Positions 46,801 to 57,072 of a stretch of 64,000 nucleotides of DNA are shown piece by piece (the stretch's first letter is position 1; every line of letters starts with the position of its first letter). The position numbers and the translations under genes are program-made. Source of the stretch: Fistulifera solaris (Eukaryota > Bacillariophyta > Bacillariophyceae > Naviculales > Stauroneidaceae); the NCBI GenBank assembly GCA_030295235.1, contig AP026124.1:1674001-1738000 (forward strand). Direction: 5' to 3'. The notes under the pieces were generated by a model. The model worked only from the letters and a program-made list of their open reading frames with translations. It was not told the origin of the DNA and ran no database searches.

Positions 46801-49208
46801 CTCCGGGTCCGTTACAAGGTCCCAAGTGGAGTGGTCGCAGTATTTCTCTACCATCAACTCATTAGTAGTTCTCTGGTCGGTTCCGAAGTGATGATTTTTC
46901 GTGCTCACTAGAAACTTCCCCATTTGTACTCTGAGAACGCGCACATGGCTAAGTTTTCCCAAAAGCTTCTTCAACGAAAACACGCAGGAGAGCCGATCAC
47001 TGGCCCCGCACCCACCTATAGTGTTGACTGTGACAGTCCAGATTCTTCCCGCGATAGGAGACCGGGCGATTTTCACTACACAATACGCTGGAAGAGACTG
47101 ATTCTTGGATATTGTCTGTTTGACGAAGCATTCTCGCCTCTTTATACACTGCGAAGACCACACTTCGAGTGCTTCAATCAGTTGCTCGGATCCGTCGTCC
47201 TGGTCTCGAAAATCACTCAAAAAATCATGCTCCCCAACATCGTATGGCATATTTCCGACACACACACAATCGAATTCATCCAGGCGAAAATGGCGTCTTT
47301 CTTGCAATGAACTAAGAGTCCCGAGCCGTTTCACAAATGGACTCTCGGGTGACTTCAGCTGATCACCCCACCGGACCGGTGTTAGCGATGACAGCAGCGT
47401 ATCTTCTTTCCGCATCCAGCGCAACAGCTTGCATATGCGGTCAGACACTTGCTGGTCGCTGCTCTTGGGAGAACCGAAATTCCCGTGAACAAAATCTCTC
47501 TTGACCAGTTGGATCAGTGACGGATTCCCCAACAGTTCAATTTTCACGTGCGCAAAGCCCATCATGTTGTTTAGTCCTACCAGGGACTTGTAGGCTACTT
47601 CGTAATACAAAATGACACTGGCATCCAATCCGAGAGTAAATTGGATCGAAACCTTCCCCGGATCCATAGTGCTTTGGCCATACTGTTTCACACGATAGCC
47701 TTCTCGGACTCTCAACATGATAAGACCTTTGATGGGAACCGGGTTAATAATATAACTCGAAAGCATGGTCCTTATGTGAGTGTTCGTTAGACTCGATTTG
47801 TCAACTTCACCACCGAAGACACGTCCCTCGGGCACCGACAGAGTTTTGACGGGGGCATCCGAAAAGTGCGTTTTGTCACGGATCGAGGGAGCGACACCCA
47901 GAGTCGGATGCGGACGGGGGGTGAGATGTGACAGACCAAAAATCGTGTACCACTGGACCGCATTCGACTGTAACGTATGCTGTGGAGACGAAAAGAAATG
48001 ATCCGCATAAAATGGTGAATTGGCATTGACATTTCCCACAAATGTGCGAGTACCTTCCTCCAGAAGGTTCGCATCCCAAAAAACACCCCCACTCGCTCGG
48101 CAAACCGATTTCAAAGCTTCTCTATCATCAGATAGATGCAGCGGATACGTGCCGCCCAGTGGATCGGCCGTAAGCAGCGTAAAGGCGGATAAATCGGTAG
48201 TATCTCCCAAAGTAGTAGCCACCGCAGCAGATCTTCCCGAAAGATCCAAGACCGAAATCGGTAGATCCGCACGATCCTTCTCCCACAACAAGTCCCCGGT
48301 GCTATCACAATCGATTGCCGAACCATCTGTCGCAATGACGACCGCCGGTCGCGCGGACGACGAAAGATTCTCCAAGCAAACATCGGCCGCATCGAGGATA
48401 TCCCGCAACGATGAAGAATGAAAGGGCATGGACCAGACATCGTACGAATTTCTTCCCGACACATTGTTGCGATACAGCAAACGCTCCGCCAGGGCCGATT
48501 CAATTTCGTGAAGTGCCCACTCTTTGATTTTTTTGCGACAATAGCTCCGCCGATGGTCGATCGGTGACACGAAAGTCTCTAACGAGCAAATGAATATCGG
48601 GTTCTTGTGACGGAAAGACGGCAATGACACTGACCGCGATTTCCGGTTTCCAGATCGTATCGTCCATTCCTGTGACGGGCTGTATCAATGCCGTAAAATA
48701 CAGTCGCACCAGGTCCGCCAATCGATCGAGGGGACACACACTGTGCGCGGTAATAGTACTTCCGAACGTAGTCGTCAAGGTGGCCTTGGCATCCAAACAA
48801 AAAAGCAATACGGGTCAATTCGTACGCAAAATACACGCGCGATGCCGGAATGAGTCGTAATGGTAGTACAGGTGGTTGATGACAAAAGAATTGTTTTTGT
48901 TGCAGAACGGTCTGAGCCATGGCGTGGAATCGGAGCAACGATCGTTGGAGGGCCCTGGTTTCCTTGCGTGACAATCCCGTCGTCGGCACACATTCCAAGA
49001 GCCGCACTACGCCACAAACCGATTCGCGGGTAAGACCCTCTTGTGTCGACGGATGATCTTCGGAATGAACCGTCACCACATCGAAATGATAACAAACACG
49101 TTCCGCGAGGCCGTATTTGATCCAGTCACTCAAGAGTATAACGACATGCAATGCCGGACTGCGAATTGTTACGAGTGATGGGAGCTTTCCGTCATGGATT
49201 TTGGTCAT
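40899..49208 (-). CDS. SZT2: SZT2 homologue (KICSTOR-complex scaffold), three exons (three frame breaks)
   Basis: A giant protein of about 2722 residues matching animal SZT2, which anchors GATOR1 to lysosomes in amino-acid control of TORC1. Matches in order: LPLRLIPASRVYFAYE and ALIQPV...WKPEIAVSVIAV (SZT2: VPSTRVTFLAW, LLRPF...FQPEIYVTIQA); PAVVIATDG in a von Willebrand-like region; LIMLRVREGYRVKQ near residue 496 (VSVRLREGYSVRE); and ELLVHGIDQPGPSITKQL near residue 1563. Introns are 46098-46027 (72 bp) and 45245-45178 (68 bp). Frame jumps lie at T6 (48799-48804), A7 (48528-48534) and GG (44115-44116); correcting them gives exactly 2723 codons. Its 3' end is 25 bp from the convergent PPR gene. 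Homology was recognised by eye, not by search, but is colinear over much of the protein. Confidence 0.85.
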
Positions 49209-49708
49209 GATTTAACTTGCGTTCGTCTTTTTCTTTTTTAGTAGTAGTATGAGGATGAGGATGACATTTTGGTTTGACAAACAACAAGAGTCTACTAGGA
49301 TCTAGGATAGTACGAAAAATGAAGGAGCGAACGTCGTCTCCTCTGTCGTTCTAAAAGTCAAAAAAGATGCGATGGGCGGTTCGTGATTGACGTCCACATA
49401 CAAGACTCCTTTATCATTCTCCGTTGTTTTCAAAAAAGTTCTGACAGGCGGAAAACAATGACAACCGGGAGAGACGAAGAGGCATAATGCTGGTAATAAC
49501 CCACTTTACGTTCACGTCCTTTTTTTTTAGAATTCTTTGGATGACTGGAAGCTGTCATTTGCGGCAATCAACTCCTCTAAAAACAATACTTTCATTATCA
49601 TTCAGTACCCTGGTAGTACCATCATCCTTCTTGCTCGTGTCGTGAACTTGAGAGAGAAATAATTCATTCACTTTCGAGATATCAAATCATTCATTCATTC
49701 ATTCATTC
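49209..49708. promoter_or_regulatory. divergent SZT2/BCAT spacer with TCAT microsatellite
   Basis: 500 bp between two start codons. It ends in six TCAT units (49687-49710), the last of which supplies the first two bases of the BCAT start codon. Pyrimidine-rich stretches lie at 49231-49240 and 49520-49528. It must hold both promoters; no specific factor site can be named. Confidence 0.45.
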
Positions 49709-50896
49709 ATGTTGATATTCTTTTCCACAACAATTACCACACTCCGCACGGCCACTCGTTGCTCGTCCATCACTACGCGCCGCAGCATTCATTCTTCGCA
49801 ATTGACGATTGAACGAACCCAAGACACGACACGCTTCGACCAACGACCCCCGAACGAACATCTCCAATTCGGTACGACCCTGTCCGATCATATGCTCTTG
49901 ATCGAATGGCACCAATCGGAACAATGGAGTGCTCCCCGCATTGTACCGTACCAAAATATACAACTCAGTCCAGCGGCGAGTTCGTTGCAATACGGTTTAC
50001 AGTGTTTTGAAGGAATGAAGGCCTACAAGTCATTAGTCGATGATGATTCCTTGCGGATGTTTCGTCCCGACAAAAATATGCAACGACTCGCGCATTCGAT
50101 GGAGCGATTGCAGATGCCCGGGGCAAATTTTGATCACGAAGAATTATTGCGATGCATTGCGGAATTAATCAAAGTCGATGCCAAATGGATACCCTACGGA
50201 GAAGGATATTCGCTCTATTTGCGACCGACCGTCATTGCGACCACGAAAGCATTGGGATTGGCAGCACCAGATTCGATTTTGTTGTACGTCATTACCAGTC
50301 CAGTCGGGCCCTACTACAAGACGGGATTTCAACCAATTCGACTCATGACGAGTACGGACTATGTGCGGGCCTGGCCGGGAGGAACGGGGAATGCCAAAGT
50401 TGGAGGCAACTATGCTCCGACCATGAAACCACAATTCTTGGCAGCTGAGCATGGGTGTTCGCAGATTCTATGGCTCTTTGGGGAAAACGAAGAAATTACC
50501 GAAGTGGGAGCCATGAACGTTTTCTTCTATCTCATCAATGAAGATACACAGCGACTCGAATTGGTCACGGCGCCTTTGACACGAGGAGATATTCTACCGG
50601 GAGTCACACGGGATTCCATTTTGCATTTGGCAAGATCGTGGGGTGATTTTGACGTTTCAGAGCGGTATGTTACTATGGCGGAAATTGCAAAGGCAGCCGA
50701 AGACGGCCGTCTCATCGAAGCTTTTGGAGCCGGTACGGCGGCGGTTGTAACACCCATCTCCAGCATTCGACACAAAGGCAAGGATATCGATATCTCGACT
50801 GAAACGGGAGAACTCACGCGAAGGATTTGGAACGAAATTACTGGCATTCAGTACGGTAAAATAGCCGGTCCACCGGGATGGAGTGTCAAACTTTAA
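49709..50896 (+). CDS. branched-chain amino acid aminotransferase
   Basis: A class IV PLP transaminase that interconverts Leu, Ile and Val with their 2-oxo acids. The frame is intact at 395 residues from the ATG at 49709. The N-terminus (FFSTTITTLRTATRCSSITT) is Ser/Thr/Arg-rich, consistent with a mitochondrial presequence. Family marks are QYGLQCFEGMKAYK, YLRPTVIATTKALGL, the PLP lysine in GTGNAKVGGNYAPT, EVGAMNVFF, LTRGDILPGVTRDSIL and FGAGTAAVVTPI. All expected catalytic positions are present. Divergent from SZT2; both genes concern leucine and amino-acid status, which is suggestive but may be chance. Confidence 0.95.
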   Translation: MLIFFSTTITTLRTATRCSSITTRRSIHSSQLTIERTQDTTRFDQRPPNEHLQFGTTLSDHMLLIEWHQSEQWSAPRIVPYQNIQLSPAASSLQYGLQCFEGMKAYKSLVDDDSLRMFRPDKNMQRLAHSMERLQMPGANFDHEELLRCIAELIKVDAKWIPYGEGYSLYLRPTVIATTKALGLAAPDSILLYVITSPVGPYYKTGFQPIRLMTSTDYVRAWPGGTGNAKVGGNYAPTMKPQFLAAEHGCSQILWLFGENEEITEVGAMNVFFYLINEDTQRLELVTAPLTRGDILPGVTRDSILHLARSWGDFDVSERYVTMAEIAKAAEDGRLIEAFGAGTAAVVTPISSIRHKGKDIDISTETGELTRRIWNEITGIQYGKIAGPPGWSVKL

Positions 50897-52221
50897 AAGT
50901 GAATGAATTCATGGTGATATTTGCATGGAAAATTAGAATAAAGTAGAAAGTGATTGTGAATCGAAAACATCTAATCGTCATCGATCACTTAAACCTCCGT
51001 CGATGTTTCAGAGCTTAAAAAGTAGCAACTACCTTATACGGAGTGATAAAGATTCTGTGGCTATTTGCGGGCTTGCAATGCAAGTCACGACTTACTTGTT
51101 GCAGCGTTTGCGGATCGTTCTCTTCCCTTCGTGTTCCAGTTGTAAATTGAGACTCTCCCGAGTTAGATAAATACCTAACCTTTCTTCGCCCAATTAACAT
51201 GATGGGCTATGTGGAAGTCATCAGCGCAAGCTTATCGCAAGAATTCAGCAATAGAAAGTGTCCCTTGTCGGCTTCTCTTCCTTTACAGAGAAAGCAATTC
51301 AGGGGTTAATTTCACAAGTAGAGTTATATTCGCAGTAGTTTTCTATTGTCAACTCGGTACCAGGTCAGAATTCTCTGGTCGTTCCGAAGTGAAGATTTTT
51401 CGTACTCGTAAGATGTTTTCCTAGTTGTGCCCTGAGAACGCCCACATGATTAAGCTTATTCCATCGAAAGCACGCACAAAAGTCGATTGCTTGCTCCACT
51501 TTCTCCTAGTGCACTGACTGCCAGTGTCCAATTACTTCCTTTTTCGGAAGACCGCGCAATCTTACGGCCGAAATGAAGCCACCGTCGAGCTGCTGGTAAG
51601 ATCACGCTCTGCGGCGACAAGTGCCACCGAGGAAATCCGTTCTATTACGAAGGGTTAAACCCTTAGTGCGACGAATTTCCACGCGCATCCTTCATCGACG
51701 CATTGTTAATAGCATAAAGATCATTATCTGCAGGAAAAACAAGAAGGATTTTGTCATGTTGCTTCAAAACGTCGCTCAATGGCACGAACATGAGGGTGAA
51801 AAGAAATGGTGAAAAATCTTGCATTTTTGCCCGAAAAGCACGGTTTGAAAACACTACGTCCTCAAACTACACGTAAAGTAAGTGTAAGTGTACATAGTGC
51901 TTGGTACTTCGGAACGGTACTCATGTGTCGGTCTCTGTCGGAGTCTGGTTGCAAAATGTCGCAGAGGATGATGCACGGACAAACTGGACCATCTTTGAGA
52001 CTCGTGACTCATGGATGAATAACTTTTACACTGACACAGAATGTATTGTCAACATACACGGGACAGAGTGTTTTTACTACTCCGTACTTGTGAAGAGAAC
52101 CAGAGAACCCCCCTGCCTCCCCCTTTTTGCGTCATCGGCGCTTATTTTTGTTGAGAGTTCATTCACAACGACGAGCAAGGGTAATCTCAGAACCGAGATA
52201 CTCAGTATTTGAATTGTGAAA
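50897..52221. other. 1.3-kb spacer containing an SZT2-derived fragment
   Basis: Apart from the fragment listed separately, no gene is visible. It has one TACTCCGTA word (52078-52086) and a GGTACCAGG word (51357-51365). The last 150 bp presumably hold the promoter of the PsbP-like gene. Confidence 0.45.
51222..51600 (-). pseudogene. degraded partial copy of SZT2
   Basis: About 380 bp align colinearly with SZT2 positions 46725-47100 at an offset of roughly 4.5 kb, in the same orientation. Examples are TTCCGAAGTGAAGATTTTTC against TTCCGAAGTGATGATTTTTC, and CTGAGAACGCCCACATG against CTGAGAACGCGCACATG. By eye, identity is about two-thirds. Translated piecewise, the fragment keeps SZT2-like KIARS, WT, GAS-RLLCVLS and STKN-HFGT patterns, but stops and shifts interrupt it. 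It is an old local duplication of a mid-gene piece, not a full paralogue. Its upstream limit is uncertain. Near 51357 it carries a GGTACCAG word absent from the parent. Confidence 0.75.
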
Positions 52222-53070
52222 ATGAAATTCTTTATGTTTGCAGTTTCTTCTTGTTCACTTGTTTCGCTCTCCGCTTTTCATTCCTCGCAGGTGTACCATC
52301 GACGCCCTGACACGGTCCTTCATCTCGAGAACACGGACCGACGCTCATTTTTACGAGAGGCGGCCCTCGTTGCTGCCACTTCTTCCATATTTACAACCGC
52401 TATCGTTGCGAACGCCGAAGATGAAGACTTAACAACCAAATTGTTCAATGAAGATGGGTCACTGAAAGATGAGTCTATTGAGATCGAAGCAAAATTTCGA
52501 AAAGTAGAGCTCATGTGGGATGGATCCAATCAGTTGGCAATCGCAGTCGACGGAGAAAACACAGGAAGTACTTCGAAAGGATCTTCCTTACGTCTGAGCT
52601 ATGAACTTCCAGAAAAATGGAACACCGATTCCAAGAAGTATATCGACAAAGCCGAAGGTGTCAAAGTATGTGAGCGGATCACAATTTACAGATCGGAAGG
52701 AACAGCAACCCCGAAAGTGCTAGAGAAAGCTTCCGTCAAAGGCATTGGAGAGTCGCTCAAAGTGACCGACGACTTGAAAGGAATTTATAAGGCTGATCTT
52801 ATCGGTGGACGCACTAGAGCGAAAGGCGATCAGAAATATTATGATTTCGACATGGCGGTTGCTCCCTCCTCATGTTCCAATTCACAGGAAGATCTCGGTT
52901 TAGGGTTTTGCCCCTACGATTCTATTTATTTATTATCATCAACAGTATTCGACAACTCTCTCTATGTCTTTGCATTAGAGTGCGACAAGGCCGAGTGGAA
53001 ATTGGCAAACAGTGACCTTCGGAGGGTGAGGTCGAGTTTCTCTGTCGAACGCATGGCCGAGGCCATCTAG
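52222..53070 (+). CDS. PsbP-domain thylakoid-lumen protein
   Basis: An intact 282-residue protein from the ATG at 52222. It has three-part targeting: a signal peptide (MKFFMFAVSSCSLVSLSAF) with Phe after the cleavage site, a transit segment, then a twin-arginine lumen signal (DRRSFLREAALVAATSSIF) ending in ANA|E. The mature part has the PsbP fold pattern: LRLSYELPEKWNTD, a middle of strands, DSIYLLSSTVFDNSLYVFAL, and EWKLANSDLRRVRSSFSVER, matching the KDGKLYIFKAQAGDKRW and ...VESAASSFSV ends of PsbP. It is probably a PsbP-like auxiliary of photosystem II or NDH-type complexes rather than PsbP itself, which diatoms are generally thought to have lost. Confidence 0.8.
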   Translation: MKFFMFAVSSCSLVSLSAFHSSQVYHRRPDTVLHLENTDRRSFLREAALVAATSSIFTTAIVANAEDEDLTTKLFNEDGSLKDESIEIEAKFRKVELMWDGSNQLAIAVDGENTGSTSKGSSLRLSYELPEKWNTDSKKYIDKAEGVKVCERITIYRSEGTATPKVLEKASVKGIGESLKVTDDLKGIYKADLIGGRTRAKGDQKYYDFDMAVAPSSCSNSQEDLGLGFCPYDSIYLLSSTVFDNSLYVFALECDKAEWKLANSDLRRVRSSFSVERMAEAI

Positions 53071-54510
53071 ATCCTGTAGTATTTGCCACAGAATAGCAAG
53101 AGATAGAAACATAAAGGCTTGCTAATGGAATAAACTTTGAAAAGCGAGAAAAACAAACACTTTTATAACTACTTTGCCCATTAAGGTTGTCACAAAACTG
53201 ACACTCCATTTTGTGCCGACCGGATCTCCAATCATACACTTGACACAGCTTTGAACAATACTTAGCACGGCTGCAACGACTGCACATCTTCATCCTAGAC
53301 ACTTTCACTCCAGAATGATTGTGAGCTTCATGTGGTGCAGCACCCCTATCAGTCGAAGCGTTCGTCTGATTACCCGAGGTACTCTGATTTGCGTGTGAAG
53401 GACTGTGATGACGATGTAGATGCGGATGGGCTGCTACACCATTTGCAGGGATGGTGGCCTTAAAAGCCCATCGACCACAAAGAGGGTTCCAGCAGTGACT
53501 TGTGCTGAGATTTCGCAAGTCGGGAGAACGGATGTAATGACGAGATAGCAGTCTGTTCAGGCACAAGTGATCCAAATGACAACGAAGTTCGTCGGCAGTT
53601 GGTTCACCGTATTTTTCTTTCATTTGACGAGCAGGAAGGAGCTCATGTAAAGCAGGAAGGTAACCGGCGTTCGCCGCCATCCTCATATACTTTGACGCAT
53701 CGTCAAAGCGTGAATCGCGAAGGACCAGTCCTAGTGCGTAGGATGCTCTGGCATACCCTTGGGCAGAAGCTACTTCTAGCATACTAATTCCATTCTTGGC
53801 ATCGCGTTGACAATAGGACTGAATAATCCCGAGCCTGAAACGAAAGAAGAATGTCTGAGAAAAATGATCGACAACTCAATTGTGAGATTCTGCATTCAAA
53901 CTTACATATAAAGAGCTTCCAAGTTCCCCGCAACTGCAAATGGCAATAATTTATGTACAGCCGTGTCAGGCGTATCATCTTCAAGAAGAATTCCGTGTAA
54001 ACCCGACACGGGGTCACCTCCTACTCGAATTCCAATTCTCATTGCATTTGAATTCGAAATGTCACGAAACTGCTTTGACGTGCACTGAAGATTGTGTCGA
54101 TCCTCAACAGAATTAAGAAAAGAAAGACAGTGAGCTATAACGTCCTCGGGCATGCTCGTCAGGGAAAGCTTTTTCTCAGGCGTAACAGCGGGTCTCTCGA
54201 CGTCGACTTTGGGGGGAGTCAGCAAAGTCCCATTTAGTCCACGAAAGCGCTTGACGGGCCGGACATCGTCATCTTCCTCAAGAAACGAGGGAACAGCAAT
54301 GTCTAATTCTCTACGAGAAATTAAACACGGTGTTTTAATGCTGCTTTCGCAAACCTCGATAGGAGTTTCGCAATCCCGAGTCCTCTTGCGCCGGCTCTCC
54401 TCGTCCAAGCTCACTTCCATTGGCACCGCGCGCTCGTCAACCTTTACAACAGGAGAACGATTGTTCCCAAAGAGACCTCTGGGAAATATGGAGAGAATCT
54501 GATCCATCAT
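52922..54510 (-). CDS. F-box / Sel1-like / MYND zinc-finger protein, two exons
   Basis: 505 codons from the ATG at 54510; exons 54510-53906 and 53834-52922 are joined in phase 2 over a 71-bp intron. The polar N-terminus is followed by an F-box (LTSMPEDVIAHCLSFLNSVE, then HNLQCTSKQFRDI). Then come Sel1/TPR-like helices (VASAQGYARASYALGLVLRD, KYMRMAANAGYLPALHELLP), a His-rich linker, and a MYND finger with pattern C-x2-C (MCSRCSRAKYCSKLCQ) to HKMEC. A Skp1-Cullin adaptor role is inferred from the F-box. The last ~70 residues after the finger overlap the PsbP-like gene by 149 bp in antisense and look non-conserved. A frame error just after the finger, where TAG occurs in another frame, may hide an earlier stop. 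Confidence 0.8.
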
Positions 54511-55687
54511 GTTGGCTATCGCCTTGCCCCGGGCAACCTTGGCCCTGGCGTTATGTGGTTGTTTTCCTGTCCAGCAAATTCAGTCTAATCCACGCTGCGT
54601 ACGATACCAACGAAAAAGAAGGGGGGAGACCGAGACCGAGAGGGGCGTGCGACCTGCGAAACATGACAGGTTTTTTGTACAGAACTGTATCGGCCTGACA
54701 TCATTCTGGACTATAAATGTCTAGGCACAAGTAGATTAAACGCCAAGACAGGAGTAGTAAGTAGTCATTGTTGTCGACAGGTCATTCTTTATTTAAGTAA
54801 AACGGAAATCCATATTTCAATCCGGCATTCAACGGCTGAAAAAACTTCGCTAGGCATTAAGTATTCTTTCCGCCTACATTTAAATAGGTCTATGAATCTG
54901 GTTGAAACAGTAGTGTGATGATATGGCCTAAATAAACACCCTGTGCTATACACCAAACTTAACAGGCCAATCTTTCTGGTTGAGTCGAGTCCTGGGTCTC
55001 ATAAGACTTGTTCTCGACGCTACTAACTACTAACAGTACTTTGCATCTAGCTTAATCTCTCAAATCTTGGACCTCTTAAGCGAAAAAGGAGGTGAAAGTT
55101 GTCACATGGCATCTAGAGAACATGGCTGATTGGGATGGAACCAGCGCATCATTCATGACTTCCGGGGCGATGAAGAACATGGAAACTTTTCCATAGCGAT
55201 CGTATGTGTGTGTGGTCCTCCCAGCTCTCATCTCTCATCCGCATAGCAATAGCCACACTGAGAGTTTCTGGCATAATTTGATCCAGCTTGCTCGTATTTT
55301 ATGCATTAGCCGACAACGGTTTCCAAGCTCGAGCTCTGTAGTTGTACTGTGACCCGGATGTCATGCATCAGCAGACAACGGTTTCCAATCTCGAGCTACG
55401 TAGTTGTACTGTGGCCTGGACTGTTTTCTCAACATGCAGACGACCGGATTTCAGTCATAAGTCATGAGACGATCACATTTTTTTGTAAATGTAGAAGTAT
55501 CCTCCTAGTCTATAGTAGCTGCTCACGAACGGTTGTTTTTCCAAAAAAAGTTCGCCTTGGAATGAACATTTCTACTTGATGATGTTCCAATTACTAGTAA
55601 GCCTTTATTGTCAGGATTTCGGATATTTCCTTGATGACTAACCCTGACGAAAAGGAACATTCACAAGCGACTTACGCATCAAGCGCC
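54511..55687. other. 1.18-kb spacer with a 62-bp tandem duplication
   Basis: No gene is visible. Two adjacent ~60-bp units (see repeat entry) lie at 55301-55421. Much of the rest is 5' flank of the F-box gene and 3' flank of the lyase-family gene. Confidence 0.45.
55301..55421. repeat. 62-bp tandem duplication
   Basis: Units start at 55301 and 55363. Both read ATGCAT-AG..GACAACGGTTTCCAA, then CTCGAGCT...GTAGTTGTACTGTG, with about 6-8 differences between them. A simple local duplication. Confidence 0.8.
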
Positions 55688-56923
55688 TCAGTCGACTCGG
55701 TAACGCTGTTCTTCCTTCGCGTATTGACTGAAACCTACAGCATCCTTTGTCTCAGCGAAGGAAAGAATTAAATCATCAGTTGGAAGCCCGTCCCTAATAC
55801 GATCCAGAGAAGTTTGCATCGCCTTGATGGACGCTGAAAGTAGAGTCAAAGGATAAGCAGCAACAGTGTAACCCATTTGTTTCCAAAACTTGTGGGGGTA
55901 ATATAGGCGTCGCACCCATTTCGAGCATATTAGCAAGTTTCGGACCGGGAACTCTGCGGCAATATTCTTCCATTTGTTCTACCGACTCTGGAGCTTCCAG
56001 AAACGTCATATCACATCCTGCTTCACGAAACGCCGAACAGCGCTCGATCGCCGCTTCAAAGCCATCCGTTTTCAGTGCATCCGTGCGGGCAAGTACCAAG
56101 GGACCCGAGCCTTTCCCAAATTGTTGTTCGTATTCATCCCTCGCATCACAAGCTGCTCTTACTCGTTGGACAGCTTCATCAAACGAAACGACAGATTTCC
56201 CCGCAACGTGGCCACATCGCTTCGGAGCCACCTGATCTTCAATCATAATACCAGCCATTCCGGCTTTGGCGTATCCGTGAACCGTTCTTTTGACATTCAT
56301 AGCATTCCCGTATCCTGCACAATGGATGAAAAAGATTGTGATGATGAAACAACGGACAGGACGAAGTACACATTGCACCGTCCAAACGAACCTGTGTCAC
56401 CATCGGCAATACATGGAATGGGTTCCATTCCTTGCTCTACTGCTACTGAAGAGAGTCCTTCGGCTACCGAAAAGCAGGCCGACTGCATCTCACCGTACGA
56501 CACGAGCTGCGTGTCCGGGTAGCCGTTGGCGCCCGAGACGCCGAACCCTGTCATAAAAGTCGCCTCAAAACCAGCCCGAGCCACCAAGCGCGCCGTAAGT
56601 CCGTCATAACAACATGGGAGAAGAATCGGTTTGTCAGAGGGTCGCACACCCTCCATCTCTGCCTGCAACAGATTCCTCAGTCGCTGCGGTGGAGGGCCGG
56701 CCATGGCGGGCGTGTGCGAAGCGCCGACCAAAGAAAGGTTCCCGATAGTCAGCGATACCGTCAGTAAAGCTATGCGGGAGAAGGAAACGTACAAGCGGTC
56801 CTGTTTTGCGCGGAGTGAATTCATGATTGAAGATGTTGATGATGAAGATGTATTCATCTCCGTGGTACGGAGTAATATCTTTTTCATTTTTGTGATGGAT
56901 GCTGCATCAGAGATCTGAAACAT
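55688..56923 (-). CDS. isocitrate lyase/PEP-mutase superfamily enzyme, two exons (one frame break)
   Basis: A 385-residue C-C or C-P lyase of the methylisocitrate lyase / carboxyphosphonate mutase group. The N-terminus contains a hydrophobic stretch (IALLTVSLTIGNLSLVGAS) that may be an organelle or secretory signal. The barrel has ILLPCCYDGLTARLVARAGF, DGDTGYGNAMNVKRTVHGYA (spanning the 77-bp intron 56391-56315), MIEDQVAPKRCGHVAGK with the KRCGH catalytic loop, LVLARTDALKTDGFEAAIER, GCDMTFLEAPESVEQMEEYC, LANMLEMGATPILPP and AAYPLTLLSASIKAMQ. One A too many near 55876 splits the last part; corrected length is 386 codons. Substrate uncertain: oxaloacetate, methylisocitrate and phosphonopyruvate are all possible. 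Confidence 0.88.
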
Positions 56924-57072
56924 TCGTAGCGGTTCCAGTCACTTTCCAAGTATAAAGTGGTATTCGAAATCGAGCAAACTTCTATAAGACAAAACGTCAA
57001 CGGATCGGTCGATTTTTGCGAGTTTGTATCACGAGGTGCGCATTACCGGTTCCGCACCGGTACCTGGTACAT
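56924..57072. promoter_or_regulatory. compact divergent promoter, lyase-family enzyme / APC7
   Basis: Only 149 bp separate the two start codons. It has the clustered words CGGTTCCGCACCGGTACCTGGTAC near 57046-57069, directly before the proposed APC7 ATG. If the starts are right, this is a shared bidirectional promoter. Confidence 0.4.
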
